Positions 15,826 through 25,173 of a DNA stretch of 64,000 nt are shown here, piece after piece; within the stretch, counting starts at the first letter, position 1, and each line of letters starts with the position of its first letter. The stretch comes from Ignavibacteriae bacterium HGW-Ignavibacteriae-2 (GTDB lineage: Bacteria > Bacteroidota > Ignavibacteria > Ignavibacteriales > Melioribacteraceae): the NCBI GenBank assembly GCA_002839805.1, contig PGYT01000003.1, positions 84,139 to 148,138 of the forward strand, in the 5' to 3' direction. Both the position numbers and the translations under genes were made by a program. The notes beneath the pieces were generated by a model. That model had not been told where the DNA came from. It was given only the letters and a program-made list of their open reading frames with translations, and did no database searches.

Positions 15826-18624
15826 ATGCAAATAAAAATATTATTAACCGCATTAATTTTATCCATTTGGTTAAATTTATCGGCGCAAGTTGTTACTACA
15901 ATGCCTTCCTTCGCCACAGAAAAAGATTCAATTACAATTATATTCGACGCTACAAAAGGTGATCAGGGACTAAAAGGTTATACCGGAAATGTATACGCTC
16001 ATACCGGTGTAACCATTAATGGAAAAAGATGGCAAAACGTAATAGGAAATTGGGGGGATGATTATGCTCAACCCAAATTAATAAAAGTAGCTACGGATTT
16101 ATATCATCTTGTAATTGGCAAACCACACGATTTTTATAATGTAAATCAATCTACCAAAATTACCGAGTTAAGTTTCGTGTTTAGAGGTTCCGGATCTTCA
16201 GCGCCAACAGGAAGGGATTTTGGGGGAGCTGATATATTTGTACCACTTTATGAACAGTCTCTTAGCGTAGCTTTAATTGAACCTTCTGAAGATTTTAGTT
16301 TTGTAAAATTGAATCAAAGTATAAATATAACAGCCATTAGTAAATTATCAACGCAGTTGAGTCTTTACGCAAATAACCAATTAATTAGTTCAACAGAAAA
16401 AGATTCAATTACATATTCATTTTTAGCGGCAGAGGCCGGTAAAAGTATCATAAAGGCGGTTGCGAAAAACTCCGCAGGACAAAGCGTTTCGGATTCATTG
16501 GTTATTATAGTAAGAAAAGAAACCGCCATTGCCGAATTGCCTGATGGTATAAAATACGGAATAAACTATATTGATAATTCAACCGTCACACTTGCACTAA
16601 ATGCTCCATATAAAGAGTTTGTTTATGTTGGTGGTGATTTTAATGATTGGGAAATTGATCCGAATTATGAATTAAAACTAACACCAGACAAATCCGTTTA
16701 CTGGATCACACTTACTGGTTTAACCCCGAATAAAGAATATGGTTTTCAATATTTAGTTGACGGAAATATAGTAATTCAGGATCCTTATGCGGATAAAATA
16801 CTTGACCCATGGAATGATTCTAATATACCAGCGAGCGTTTACCCAAATCGTATGCCATATCCTTTTGGGAAAACCGACGGCATTGTATCTGTATTTCAAA
16901 CAAATCAAAAAGAGTATGCGTGGAAGGTAAATAATTTTAAGAGACCCCCAAAAGATAATCTGGTTATTTATGAACTATTAGTTAGAGATTTTGTGAGTAC
17001 TCACAGTTACAAAACCCTTACGGACACGCTCGACTATTTCGTTAAACTTGGTATAAATGCCATTGAACTGATGCCTGTAAACGAATTTGAAGGAAATGAA
17101 AGTTGGGGGTATAATCCAATGATGTATTTTGCCCCAGATAAATATTACGGAACAAAAGATGATTTGAAGGCTTTTATTGACGCGGCTCACGAAAAAGGAA
17201 TAGCAGTAATTTTAGACATGGTCTTAAATCATGCGTACGGACTTAACCCCATGGTTCGTTTGTATTTTGATAACGCCAATAATCGTCCTTCTCCAGCAAA
17301 CCCCTGGTTTAATATAACATCACCTAATCCGGTTTTTTCCTGGGGATACGATTTTAATCATGAAAGACAGGCTACAAAAGATTTTATTGACAGAGTTAAC
17401 AAATATTGGTTGGAAGAATATAAAGTGGACGGATTTCGATTCGATTTTACAAAAGGATTTACAAATACCTCAGGCGACGGCAGCGCATATGATAATGATC
17501 GTATTGCTATTTTGAAAAGAATGTCAGAAAAAATTTGGGAATATGATTCCACAGCCTATGTAATACTTGAACATTTTGCTCAAAATACTGAAGAAAAAGT
17601 ACTTTCTGACTATGGAATGATGCTATGGGGGAATATAAACGGGAATTACAATGAGGCCACAATGGGTTATAACGAAAGCGGTAAGTCCAATTTCTCGGGA
17701 GTTTCTTATCAGACAAGGGGATGGACAAAACCTAATCTTGTGGGTTATATGGAAAGCCACGATGAAGAGCGGCTGATGTACAAGAACCTTCAATATGGAA
17801 ATTTTTCAGGTGATTATATAATTAAAAATCTTCATACCGCATTGGACAGAATAAAATTAGCAGCGGCCTTTTTTATTACTGTTCCCGGTCCAAAAATGTT
17901 ATGGCAGTTTCAAGAATTGGGATATGATTATTCTATAGATTTTAATGGTCGCGTCGGCAATAAACCAATACGTTGGGATTATTATGAGGACGTTTACAGA
18001 CGAAATCTTAATAAAACGATAGCGGCTCTTATAAATCTCAAAACCAAATATCCTGTGTTCGGAACACGTGATTTTACTTTAAATGTTTCAGGATCTGTAA
18101 AAAAAATTAGTCTTAACCACGAAACAATGAGCGTACTAATAGTGGGTAATTTTGATGTTGTTGAAAAAAGTATTTCATACGGGTTTAAACATACAGGCAA
18201 ATGGTATAATTATTTTGAAGACGATTCTATTGATGTTACAGATACAGAAATTTTAGTTTCCTTAAAACCTGGTGAATTTAAATTGTTAACCGATGTTAAA
18301 TTGCCCGCGCCCGAAGCTAACATTTTAACAGGCATTAAAAAAATTAATTCCGAAATACCCTCATCTTATAGTTTGTCGCAAAACTACCCCAATCCGTTTA
18401 ATCCGAGTACTAAAATTAAATATAGTATTTCGGCAGGCGGAAATGTTTCATTAAAAATATATGATATGCTTGGGCAGGAAATTAAAACACTTGTTGAAAA
18501 ATATCAAAATGAAGGAGTCTACGAAGTATCATTTGCATCAGAAAATTTTACTAGCGGCGTATATTTTTATCGTTTAGAAATAAACGGCTTTAAGGACTCC
18601 AAAAAATTTATATTACTCAAATAA
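15826..18624 (+). CDS. secreted GH13 alpha-amylase-family enzyme with T9SS sorting domain
   Basis: A 932-residue exported glycoside hydrolase acting on alpha-glucans. After the signal peptide (residues 1-20) come a beta-sandwich domain (25-140, with TGNVYAHTGVTINGKRW), an Ig-like domain and an E-set/CBM48-like domain near 265-350 (VYVGGDFNDWEI). The GH13 barrel runs from about 380 to 760: VLNHAYG, the nucleophile region DGFRFDFTKGF near residue 537, the acid/base region VILEHF near 578, and ESHDEER near 643. The last 85 residues are a type A sorting domain with QNYPNPFNPSTKIKY, directing export through the type IX system. It follows the outer-membrane barrel gene and may share its transcript. 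Confidence 0.88.
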   Translation: MQIKILLTALILSIWLNLSAQVVTTMPSFATEKDSITIIFDATKGDQGLKGYTGNVYAHTGVTINGKRWQNVIGNWGDDYAQPKLIKVATDLYHLVIGKPHDFYNVNQSTKITELSFVFRGSGSSAPTGRDFGGADIFVPLYEQSLSVALIEPSEDFSFVKLNQSINITAISKLSTQLSLYANNQLISSTEKDSITYSFLAAEAGKSIIKAVAKNSAGQSVSDSLVIIVRKETAIAELPDGIKYGINYIDNSTVTLALNAPYKEFVYVGGDFNDWEIDPNYELKLTPDKSVYWITLTGLTPNKEYGFQYLVDGNIVIQDPYADKILDPWNDSNIPASVYPNRMPYPFGKTDGIVSVFQTNQKEYAWKVNNFKRPPKDNLVIYELLVRDFVSTHSYKTLTDTLDYFVKLGINAIELMPVNEFEGNESWGYNPMMYFAPDKYYGTKDDLKAFIDAAHEKGIAVILDMVLNHAYGLNPMVRLYFDNANNRPSPANPWFNITSPNPVFSWGYDFNHERQATKDFIDRVNKYWLEEYKVDGFRFDFTKGFTNTSGDGSAYDNDRIAILKRMSEKIWEYDSTAYVILEHFAQNTEEKVLSDYGMMLWGNINGNYNEATMGYNESGKSNFSGVSYQTRGWTKPNLVGYMESHDEERLMYKNLQYGNFSGDYIIKNLHTALDRIKLAAAFFITVPGPKMLWQFQELGYDYSIDFNGRVGNKPIRWDYYEDVYRRNLNKTIAALINLKTKYPVFGTRDFTLNVSGSVKKISLNHETMSVLIVGNFDVVEKSISYGFKHTGKWYNYFEDDSIDVTDTEILVSLKPGEFKLLTDVKLPAPEANILTGIKKINSEIPSSYSLSQNYPNPFNPSTKIKYSISAGGNVSLKIYDMLGQEIKTLVEKYQNEGVYEVSFASENFTSGVYFYRLEINGFKDSKKFILLK

Positions 18625-18649
18625 TGTGATTCAGATTAACTAGTTGATA

Positions 18650-19105
18650 ATGAAAACTTATTTTATAGAGTTGTTCCAATATAATGATTGGGCTAACGAA
18701 CAACTGATAGAGCATATCAGATTTTTAGAACAGCCTCCCGAACGCTGCCTGCGTTTGATTAGTCATATTTTATCGGCGCAGGATATGTGGATGGAAAGAA
18801 TTGCTGGAACACACGATTGGAATATTCAAATTTGGGATTTGTATACTATACAAGAATGTAGTTTGCTTTCGGTACAAAGCAGTCAGCAGTGGTTTAAGTT
18901 AATTAGAAAACTAAAGGATAAGGACTACGATAAATTAATTGTCTATAAAAATCTTAATGGTAACGCTTGTGAAACACCCATCAGGCAAATTATTACTCAT
19001 GTCGCACAACATTCTACTTATCACCGTGGGCAAATAAACTTGTTGTTAAAACAAAATAATATTCCGCCCGTAGAATTGGATTATATTTATTACTCACGAT
19101 TATAA
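18650..19105 (+). CDS. DinB-family protein
   Basis: A 151-residue four-helix-bundle protein of the DinB/YfiT superfamily. It shows the usual metal-binding histidines: one in RLISHILSAQDMW and two in THVAQHSTYHRGQ near the C-terminus. Members include thiol-dependent S-transferases (bacillithiol or mycothiol) and hydrolases, and the presence of a ypdA gene in the window makes a bacillithiol link attractive but unproven. The frame is open from a TTG at 18644; the ATG at 18650 is preferred. It follows the amylase gene by 25 bases and abuts the convergent methyltransferase gene with no gap between the stop codons. Confidence 0.8.
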   Translation: MKTYFIELFQYNDWANEQLIEHIRFLEQPPERCLRLISHILSAQDMWMERIAGTHDWNIQIWDLYTIQECSLLSVQSSQQWFKLIRKLKDKDYDKLIVYKNLNGNACETPIRQIITHVAQHSTYHRGQINLLLKQNNIPPVELDYIYYSRL

Positions 19106-19864
19106 TTATCTGGTCAAATGAGCGAGTATAATAGCCGCGGCACTCGCTACATTTAAAGATTCGGCTGTGCCAATTTTAGGAATTGTTACACTTGAGTCTG
19201 TTATATCCAGTATCTCTTTGGATGGACCGTGAGCTTCGTTAGAAAAAATGATTACCTTTTTCCCTGATTCGTTGTAATGAAAAATATCATTCCCCTTTAA
19301 ATCGGCGATAATCAATTTATAACCTGCCGACTTGTACTCAGCCAATTTCTCTTGCAGTTGTCCTTCAAAAAGAGCCGGTATATGAAATATGGATCCCATA
19401 GTTGATCGTATCACTTTTGGACTAAATAAATCCGCACAGGAGCTGCTAAAAAGAAGCTCTCTTATTCCAAACCAATCGCAAGTGCGAATAATAGTTCCAA
19501 CATTTCCTGGATCGCTGATATCATCTAAAGCCACAACTAAATTCTCATTATACATGCTTGCTTGTGTGAGCGAGGGTATGTTAAATACCGCGCAAATTCC
19601 CTGCGGGGATTTTGTATCGCTAAGTCTAACAAACTCACTATTTTTTATAATCTCATATCTTATGTTTTTTGAGCGGATTTGTTTAACCTGAGGGGCATTA
19701 GCTTTCTGGAATTGTTCGGTTGCACATATAACTTCACAAACTAATTTACTGCTTAATCCTTCGTCGACAAGTTTTTTGCCTTCAACTAAAAATTTATTTT
19801 CTTTAGTACGGTATTTGTTTTTTAACAAGCCGCTGTAATATTTTAATTCGTTTTTTGTTAGCAT
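19106..19864 (-). CDS. TrmH/SpoU-family RNA 2'-O-ribose methyltransferase
   Basis: A 252-residue SPOUT methyltransferase that uses SAM to methylate ribose in rRNA or tRNA. Residues 1-90 are the RNA-binding domain (KNKYRTKENKFLVEGKKLVDE). Residues 105-252 form the knotted catalytic domain with motif 1 (ALDDISDPGNVGTIIRTCDW), motif 2 (IIFSNEAHGPSKEI) and motif 3 (TVTIPKIGTAESLNVASAAA-like, with SLNVASAAAIIL). Arg, Glu and Ser/Asn residues typical of the active site are present. The target nucleotide cannot be read from sequence. The coiled-coil gene lies 20 bases upstream on the same strand, so the two are probably co-transcribed. Confidence 0.88.
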   Translation of the reverse strand: MLTKNELKYYSGLLKNKYRTKENKFLVEGKKLVDEGLSSKLVCEVICATEQFQKANAPQVKQIRSKNIRYEIIKNSEFVRLSDTKSPQGICAVFNIPSLTQASMYNENLVVALDDISDPGNVGTIIRTCDWFGIRELLFSSSCADLFSPKVIRSTMGSIFHIPALFEGQLQEKLAEYKSAGYKLIIADLKGNDIFHYNESGKKVIIFSNEAHGPSKEILDITDSSVTIPKIGTAESLNVASAAAIILAHLTR

Positions 19865-19884
19865 CTAATTGGCTTGCTGGAATG

Positions 19885-21729
19885 TTATTTGTTGCTTGTG
19901 CTAGAAGAATTATTTAACTCTTCTTCAGTTTCGATTCCTGGTTCAGCGTCTATTTTTTTTATTTCTTTTTTATAATTATCTATCTTGAATTGAAACGTTT
20001 TTTCAAGCGCTATAAGTTGAGAGATTTTTGACAAAAATTCTTCTCTATCAATTTCCGATTTTGAAATATCCTCTCCAAGCTTAATCAAAGATTCATTTTT
20101 TAACTCAATTTCTTTAGATATTTCATCAAGCAGGGTTTCATTATTAACTAAAGATTCGGTTAATAATTTATTTTTATCATGCAACGCTTTATAATTTTCG
20201 CTGGAAAAATTTAATAACTCCAATAAATCTTTTTCGATCTGCATCTTTTTATTCAATAAGGTATCGTTTTCAGTTAACATTTCTTTAATGTTAAGTCTGA
20301 ATTTATTATGTTCATCCTTAATTTCAATTATTTTGTTCTGCAATCCTTCTTTTCGAGAGTTATATTTTTCTATTGTTTCTTCAAGATTTTCCTTTTCCTT
20401 TTTTAAAACTTGTACCATGCCAGTATATTCTGAAATTAGTGTGGATTTTTCCAGAAGTGCGGTTTCTACTTCTTTATACTCTTTATTTTTCAATAGAAGC
20501 AGATGTTTGTAACTGTTTAACTCCAGTTTTGCTTCTTTCAATTCGCCAGAAAATTTGTCGATAGCTTCGGTAAATTTACTTTCTAAACGAAGGTTCGTTT
20601 CCTCTATTTCAAATTTTTTACTTTCAAGCGCATTTATTCTGTTTTTCAGTAAACCCAGTTGAGCTTTAAGTGCTTCTTCTTCTTCTCTCATTCGGAAAAT
20701 TGCATCCTCAAATTGTCTCTTTGCAGCTTCAAGTTTATGCACCTCAGAAGTAGTTTTAGTCCTTTTCCTCTCAAGTTGAAGCATATCCTCGTTATAGTCA
20801 TCAATTACAATTTTTATAGCTTGGATATCGTGGCGTAAATTTTCGAGTTCGGTTTTAGAAGTTATTATTATTTCTGTGATATTATCCTTCTTAATTGAGT
20901 ATTCGTTGTAGAGCTTATCTTTCTCTGAAAGCTGTTTTGTAAGGGACGTTAAACTTAAATCGAGATTGTTTTTTACTTCTTCGTTCGAGGATATTATTTG
21001 ATCTAATTTATAGATAGAATTTCTTTTATCGCTTTCCTCCTTTTGAAGAAGTTCTATGCTTTGTTGAATATCAAACTTCTCTTTTTCTAAAATGGAGATC
21101 TCTTTCTTTATATAGTCAACGTTTTTAAAACTCTTTTCATTATCATCTTTAATAGATTCTGATTTTTTTTCAAGATCTTTAATCTCAGCTTTTTGTCTAT
21201 TTAGCTTTTCTCCAATAGCTTCATTTAAAGTATGCAATTCTTCAAAATTTAATTTTAGTTCAGCTATCTTATTATCCAACTCCTCAACTGCAATATTTCT
21301 TGCCTCAATATCAGAATCAAGTTTTCGTGTTTTCTGTTCCTTCTCGAAAACGGCTTCCATTAAATTTTCAACATTTTCCCTTCTTTGTACCTTTAATTCA
21401 TCCAGTTCCAACAATTCTTTATTATAACGTTCAATGGTATTTAACAAACTTATTCTTTCGTTTTCCAAAGAATTTATTCTAGTGTCGAGATCGGCAATAG
21501 ATTTCGACTTAATTACTTTCTCTTCATTTGACTTTTGAATAGAGTCAAGGATTTGTTTTTCTTCCTTGGACAATTCGGAAATGACAGTTCTTTTCTCCGC
21601 TAATTTGTTTTCTAAATCCTCAATGCTGTCAAAATTCTGCAGTGCTTTATTAAGAGAATTTCTTAATGATTCGTTTTCAACAATAAGTCTGTCGACCTCG
21701 GCTCTGGAACTTGTGTTGAATAAACCCAT
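19885..21729 (-). CDS. long coiled-coil protein of unknown function
   Basis: A 614-residue protein that is almost entirely heptad-patterned helix (residues 10-590), rich in Glu, Lys, Leu, Ile, Asn and Ser. It has a short N-terminal cap (MGLFNTSSRAEVDRLI) and a disordered acidic/Ser tail (ETEEELNNSSSTSNK). There is no signal peptide, membrane segment or ATPase motif, so it is not SMC or RecN. In form it resembles bacterial intermediate-filament-like scaffolds (crescentin, FilP), but shape alone cannot prove this. It is upstream of the SpoU-type methyltransferase gene, with a 20-base gap. Confidence 0.75.
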   Translation of the reverse strand: MGLFNTSSRAEVDRLIVENESLRNSLNKALQNFDSIEDLENKLAEKRTVISELSKEEKQILDSIQKSNEEKVIKSKSIADLDTRINSLENERISLLNTIERYNKELLELDELKVQRRENVENLMEAVFEKEQKTRKLDSDIEARNIAVEELDNKIAELKLNFEELHTLNEAIGEKLNRQKAEIKDLEKKSESIKDDNEKSFKNVDYIKKEISILEKEKFDIQQSIELLQKEESDKRNSIYKLDQIISSNEEVKNNLDLSLTSLTKQLSEKDKLYNEYSIKKDNITEIIITSKTELENLRHDIQAIKIVIDDYNEDMLQLERKRTKTTSEVHKLEAAKRQFEDAIFRMREEEEALKAQLGLLKNRINALESKKFEIEETNLRLESKFTEAIDKFSGELKEAKLELNSYKHLLLLKNKEYKEVETALLEKSTLISEYTGMVQVLKKEKENLEETIEKYNSRKEGLQNKIIEIKDEHNKFRLNIKEMLTENDTLLNKKMQIEKDLLELLNFSSENYKALHDKNKLLTESLVNNETLLDEISKEIELKNESLIKLGEDISKSEIDREEFLSKISQLIALEKTFQFKIDNYKKEIKKIDAEPGIETEEELNNSSSTSNK

Positions 21730-21831
21730 AAAAGTGTTCTCCTAAATCCGGTTTAAAGAAAAATATTATAAATTGTTTATATCGGAAATTCCGGAATATT
21801 TACGGTTTTAATATAAATATTATATATAAAC

Positions 21832-22263
21832 TTAGTTAACTGTTTTTAAGGAAACAATATAGGTAGAAATACCAACTGCCATTGTTGCAAGCAATATTTT
21901 TAACCAGATAGCTTCGGCAACAAATAATGTAGAATAACTGAATGCAGCAACCAGCATAGAAACAGCAATAATTTTTGACTTGAGAGTCATACCCCTTTTT
22001 TGGTAATAATCGACAATGAACTTACCCAGATATTTGTTAGTAAGCAGCCAAATGTAGAATTTTTCGGAACTACGTGCAAAACAAGCCGCAGCGATTAACA
22101 AAAACACAGTTGTGGGCATTAGAGGTAAAAAAGCGCCAATAATGCCCAATGCAACATTTATCCAACCGATTATTATTAAAGCTACTTTTAATGTTTTGCT
22201 AGTTGTTATATTTAAATGCGATCTGTTTATTTTATCCATTGAGCTAATCAATATCCTTTCCAT
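21832..22263 (-). CDS. YbaN-family (DUF454) inner membrane protein
   Basis: A 143-residue membrane protein with about three helices. It carries the family hallmark ALGIIGAFLPLMPTTVFLLIAA followed by ACFARSSEKFYIWLLTN and a basic cytoplasmic turn YYQKRGMTLKSKI. Its biological role is not established; relatives lie near diverse genes. The first ATG (22263) is kept as the start, although a downstream TTG or ATG (22239) could be used, because no ribosome site is decisive. A single gene between the coiled-coil protein and rfbA. Confidence 0.8.
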   Translation of the reverse strand: MERILISSMDKINRSHLNITTSKTLKVALIIIGWINVALGIIGAFLPLMPTTVFLLIAAACFARSSEKFYIWLLTNKYLGKFIVDYYQKRGMTLKSKIIAVSMLVAAFSYSTLFVAEAIWLKILLATMAVGISTYIVSLKTVN

Positions 22264-22371
22264 CTAAAAACGAATAATCGATCCCAATCAACTTTATATA
22301 AGATTAAGAACATACAATAATTATAGACTTATCCTAAAAAAATGTATTTAAACTTAGTTTCCACCTACCAA

Positions 22372-23235
22372 TTAATCTTCAAGAACTTTAACAAGGTAGT
22401 CTTTATAAAAGGATTTTGGAATACTATCAATTAAATTTTTAAATTGTTCCCGAGATATAAATCCCTTCTTATAAGCTATTTCTTCAAGACAAGCCACCTT
22501 TAACCCTTGTCTTTCTTCAATAACACCGAAGAAATTTGAAGCCTGCAGTAGTGCTTCGGGTGTTCCGGTATCCAACCATGCCACTCCGCGGCCGATCATT
22601 TGAACGTTCAACTGATTTTTCTCAAGGTAAACTCGATTTACGTCGGTAATTTCAAGTTCTCCTCTTGGGGAGGGTTTCAATTTTTTTGATATATTAACTA
22701 CTTCATTATCATATACATATAAACCGGGCACCGCATATCGCGATTTTGGGTTCTGTGGCTTTTCTTCAATTGATATCGCTTTACCGTCGCTGTCGAATTC
22801 CACTATTCCATATCTCTGCGGATCGTTTACTCTGTAGGCGAAAATTGTTCCGCCTGTAGCGTGTTTATTTATTGCGTCGTACAAAAAATCGAACTTGCCG
22901 TAAAAAATATTATCTCCCAAAACAAGAGATACTGAATCATTACCAATAAATTCTTCACCAAGTATAAATGCTTCCGCGATTCCATTAGGAGCATCTTGCA
23001 CTTTATATTCGAATCTCAAACCAAGTTGAGATCCATCACCGAACAATTGACGGTATAGTGGAATAGTTTCTTCATTAGAAATTATTAGTATTTCTTTTAT
23101 ACCGCCTAAAAGCAATAGTGAAATCGGATAATAGATAAGCGGTTTATCATAAATAAGAGCCAGTTGTTTGCTGTATACTTTTGTAATCGGGTATAGACGT
23201 GTGCCTGAACCACCTGCTAAAACAATACCTTTCAT
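22372..23235 (-). CDS. rfbA: glucose-1-phosphate thymidylyltransferase
   Basis: A 287-residue cytoplasmic nucleotidyltransferase that joins dTTP and glucose-1-phosphate to give dTDP-glucose, the first step to dTDP-rhamnose. The N-terminal GIVLAGGSGTRLYPIT signature, SKQLALIYDKPLIYYP, the LVLGDNIFYG motif and SRYAVPGLYVYDNEV are all present, and the length is normal (about 290). The other dTDP-rhamnose genes (rfbB, C, D) are not nearby, which is unusual. It is 10 bases downstream of a secreted protein gene on the same strand, so the two are probably co-transcribed. Confidence 0.93.
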   Translation of the reverse strand: MKGIVLAGGSGTRLYPITKVYSKQLALIYDKPLIYYPISLLLLGGIKEILIISNEETIPLYRQLFGDGSQLGLRFEYKVQDAPNGIAEAFILGEEFIGNDSVSLVLGDNIFYGKFDFLYDAINKHATGGTIFAYRVNDPQRYGIVEFDSDGKAISIEEKPQNPKSRYAVPGLYVYDNEVVNISKKLKPSPRGELEITDVNRVYLEKNQLNVQMIGRGVAWLDTGTPEALLQASNFFGVIEERQGLKVACLEEIAYKKGFISREQFKNLIDSIPKSFYKDYLVKVLED

Positions 23236-23245
23236 ATATTGCCCT

Positions 23246-24022
23246 CTATTTAGTTACAGAAAAATATCCGGTTACTATCATTACTTCATTTTCACCATAA
23301 ATTGAAAATTTATATTCACCGGGTTGCTTGAATAAATATTTGAAATAAGTATCCATCCATTTTGGATTGACTGCAAATTTTTTTGATTCAATAAATTCAT
23401 CGTACTCGAAGGATCTGTTCTTTTTTCGCCAAATATCCAACAGTAATTTACTAGTATTCAAAGGTTTTTGGTTATTAATTTTTATAAAAATTGTCCCTGC
23501 ATTTTCACTAATCGAAATGGATTTAGTTTCTCCAAGTGTTTTACCGCCAAAAAGAATTTGTTTTGAAAACAAAATTTTACAATCTTCGTAGTAAACTCTA
23601 TTTTGATTTGCTTTTTGTTTGGAGATGCTGTCGTTTAATTTGATTTTAATATTCTCACCTGCAAATCTGCGTTGGTCCGATGTTATAAAATAAACGTCGT
23701 ATAAGCCCTCTTCTGTAAATTTGTAATTATATACAGCCCATTTCTGATTTGTTTCAAGACCTATCGATTTACTGTCGAATGGTTGAAATGAGTCCTTTTC
23801 CTTTTTATCTATGTAAAGATAAATTGTTTTGCCCGGAATTGGTTGGTTTTCCGATTCTAACATTATAAAAATATAACTTCCCCATGGGTTTATGTCCCAA
23901 TCGTTTTTTGCACCTATCGGCTCTCCTCTTTCGGTGTAACTTTCAGTAAAATAAACCCGCTGTCCAAAATTTATAGTTGCACATAAAACACATAATAAAA
24001 ATATTTGTTGTATTTGCCTCAT
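23246..24022 (-). CDS. secreted protein with two related beta-sandwich domains
   Basis: A 258-residue protein with a signal peptide (residues 1-20, ending NFGQ). Two halves look like copies of one domain: residues 25-125 (GSYIFIMLESENQPIPGKTI, ending EEGLYDVYFIT) and residues 155-258 (GTIFIKINNQKPLNTSKLLL, ending QPGEYKFSIYG). Both share the pattern G-x-I-F-I, a Lys-rich strand, and a final EGLY/GEYKF strand pair. No family name is recognised. It probably acts in the periplasm or on the surface. It precedes rfbA by 10 bases, hinting at a link with envelope polysaccharide. Confidence 0.6.
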   Translation of the reverse strand: MRQIQQIFLLCVLCATINFGQRVYFTESYTERGEPIGAKNDWDINPWGSYIFIMLESENQPIPGKTIYLYIDKKEKDSFQPFDSKSIGLETNQKWAVYNYKFTEEGLYDVYFITSDQRRFAGENIKIKLNDSISKQKANQNRVYYEDCKILFSKQILFGGKTLGETKSISISENAGTIFIKINNQKPLNTSKLLLDIWRKKNRSFEYDEFIESKKFAVNPKWMDTYFKYLFKQPGEYKFSIYGENEVMIVTGYFSVTK

Positions 24023-24179
24023 TGGCCCAAGAATAAATACTTTTTCAAAAATATAAAATATCCATGTTAATTGCGGGTTGAATAGCGAGTGAAAGATACA
24101 TTTAAATTACAGCCGGATAATTGTTTTGTAATATAATTCTCAAAAACCCATTTGCGTTTTTTGAATTCAAGCATTAAGA

Positions 24180-24208
24180 TTGACTTATAATTTACACAGG
24201 AATGTAAA
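24180..24208 (+). promoter_or_regulatory. candidate sigma-70-like promoter of the DUF72 gene
   Basis: TTGACT (24180-24185), a 17-base spacer and TGTAAA (24203-24208) lie about 42 bases before the preferred ATG at 24251. The -35 box is a 5/6 match and the -10 box about 4/6. It is a pattern match only. Confidence 0.35.
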
Positions 24209-24250
24209 TATTCCAGATTAACCGTGTTAATTTTATATAAGGTAAAGTTT

Positions 24251-25114
24251 ATGGCTGAATTTCGTATAGGAACTTGCAGCTGGAAATATGAATCGTGGAG
24301 AGGTTTAATATACCCCCAATCATCAAAGATTAATTTTCTTGAAGAATACTCGGGGCATTATTCAACTGTTGAAATTGATCAATGGTTTTGGTCACTTTTT
24401 GGGGAGAATAAAGTCAATCTTCCAAATCCTAAAATCATAGAAGAATATATTAATTCTGTTCCAGAGGATTTTAAATTTTCAATTAAACTGCCAAACAGCC
24501 TTACTTTAACCCACTTTTATAAAAGTAATAAAGCCGAACCGCTTAAAAGCAACCCCTATTTTTTATCTAAAGAATTGTATAAACAAATTAAACACATATT
24601 TAAACCATTCGGAGAAAAGCTTGGTCCTTTAATGATGCAGTTCGAATATCTTAATAAACAGAAAATGAATTCCCAATTAGATTTCCAGATAAGATTTAAA
24701 GGTTTTCTTGATTCAATTGATACAAATAAAAACATTGGGGTAGAAATTCGTAATCCAAATTATCTGAATAATTTATTTTTTGAGTTCCTTCAAAAAAATA
24801 ACATAATTCCTGTTTTGCTGCAGGGTTATTATATGCCTCCAGTTTACGAAACATATAATAAATTTCGAAATCTATTTACTGAAAAAGTTATAATTCGTTT
24901 ACACGGACCTGACAGAAAAGGAATTGAAGAAACAACAGGGGGGGACTGGAGTAAAATTGTCGAACCAAAAGATGACGAACTGAATAAAATAATAGATATG
25001 GTTATTGATCTGTTGAGCAGAGATGTTGACGTTTATATGAATGTTAACAACCATTACGAAGGTTCAGCGCCGCTTACAATCCGAAAAATTCAAGATAAAA
25101 TAAAACATAAATAA
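24251..25114 (+). CDS. DUF72 domain protein (YecE family)
   Basis: A 287-residue TIM-barrel-like protein starting FRIGTCSWKYESWRGLIYP, the usual DUF72/YecE opening. The family motifs YSTVEIDQWFW, FKFSIKLPNSLT, IGVEIRNPNYL and VYMNVNNHYEG follow in the expected order, and the length is typical. The family has no settled biochemical function. The frame is open from a GTG at 24224, but the ATG at 24251, with AAGGTAA upstream, begins at the family start. It stands alone and converges on the small gene at 25174, with a GC-rich hairpin between them. Confidence 0.85.
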   Translation: MAEFRIGTCSWKYESWRGLIYPQSSKINFLEEYSGHYSTVEIDQWFWSLFGENKVNLPNPKIIEEYINSVPEDFKFSIKLPNSLTLTHFYKSNKAEPLKSNPYFLSKELYKQIKHIFKPFGEKLGPLMMQFEYLNKQKMNSQLDFQIRFKGFLDSIDTNKNIGVEIRNPNYLNNLFFEFLQKNNIIPVLLQGYYMPPVYETYNKFRNLFTEKVIIRLHGPDRKGIEETTGGDWSKIVEPKDDELNKIIDMVIDLLSRDVDVYMNVNNHYEGSAPLTIRKIQDKIKHK

Positions 25115-25127
25115 TCAATTATAACTC

Positions 25128-25150
25128 GGGGCAGAAAATCAAACTGCCCC
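25128..25150. terminator. hairpin between convergent genes, probable terminator
   Basis: A 7-base-pair GC-rich stem, GGGGCAG with CTGCCCC, and a 9-base loop lie 13 bases after the DUF72 stop codon and 23 bases beyond the end of the converging small gene. No strong T-run follows on either strand, so its strength is uncertain. Confidence 0.5.
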
Positions 25151-25173
25151 TGTTAAATTGAACAAGCAAATAA

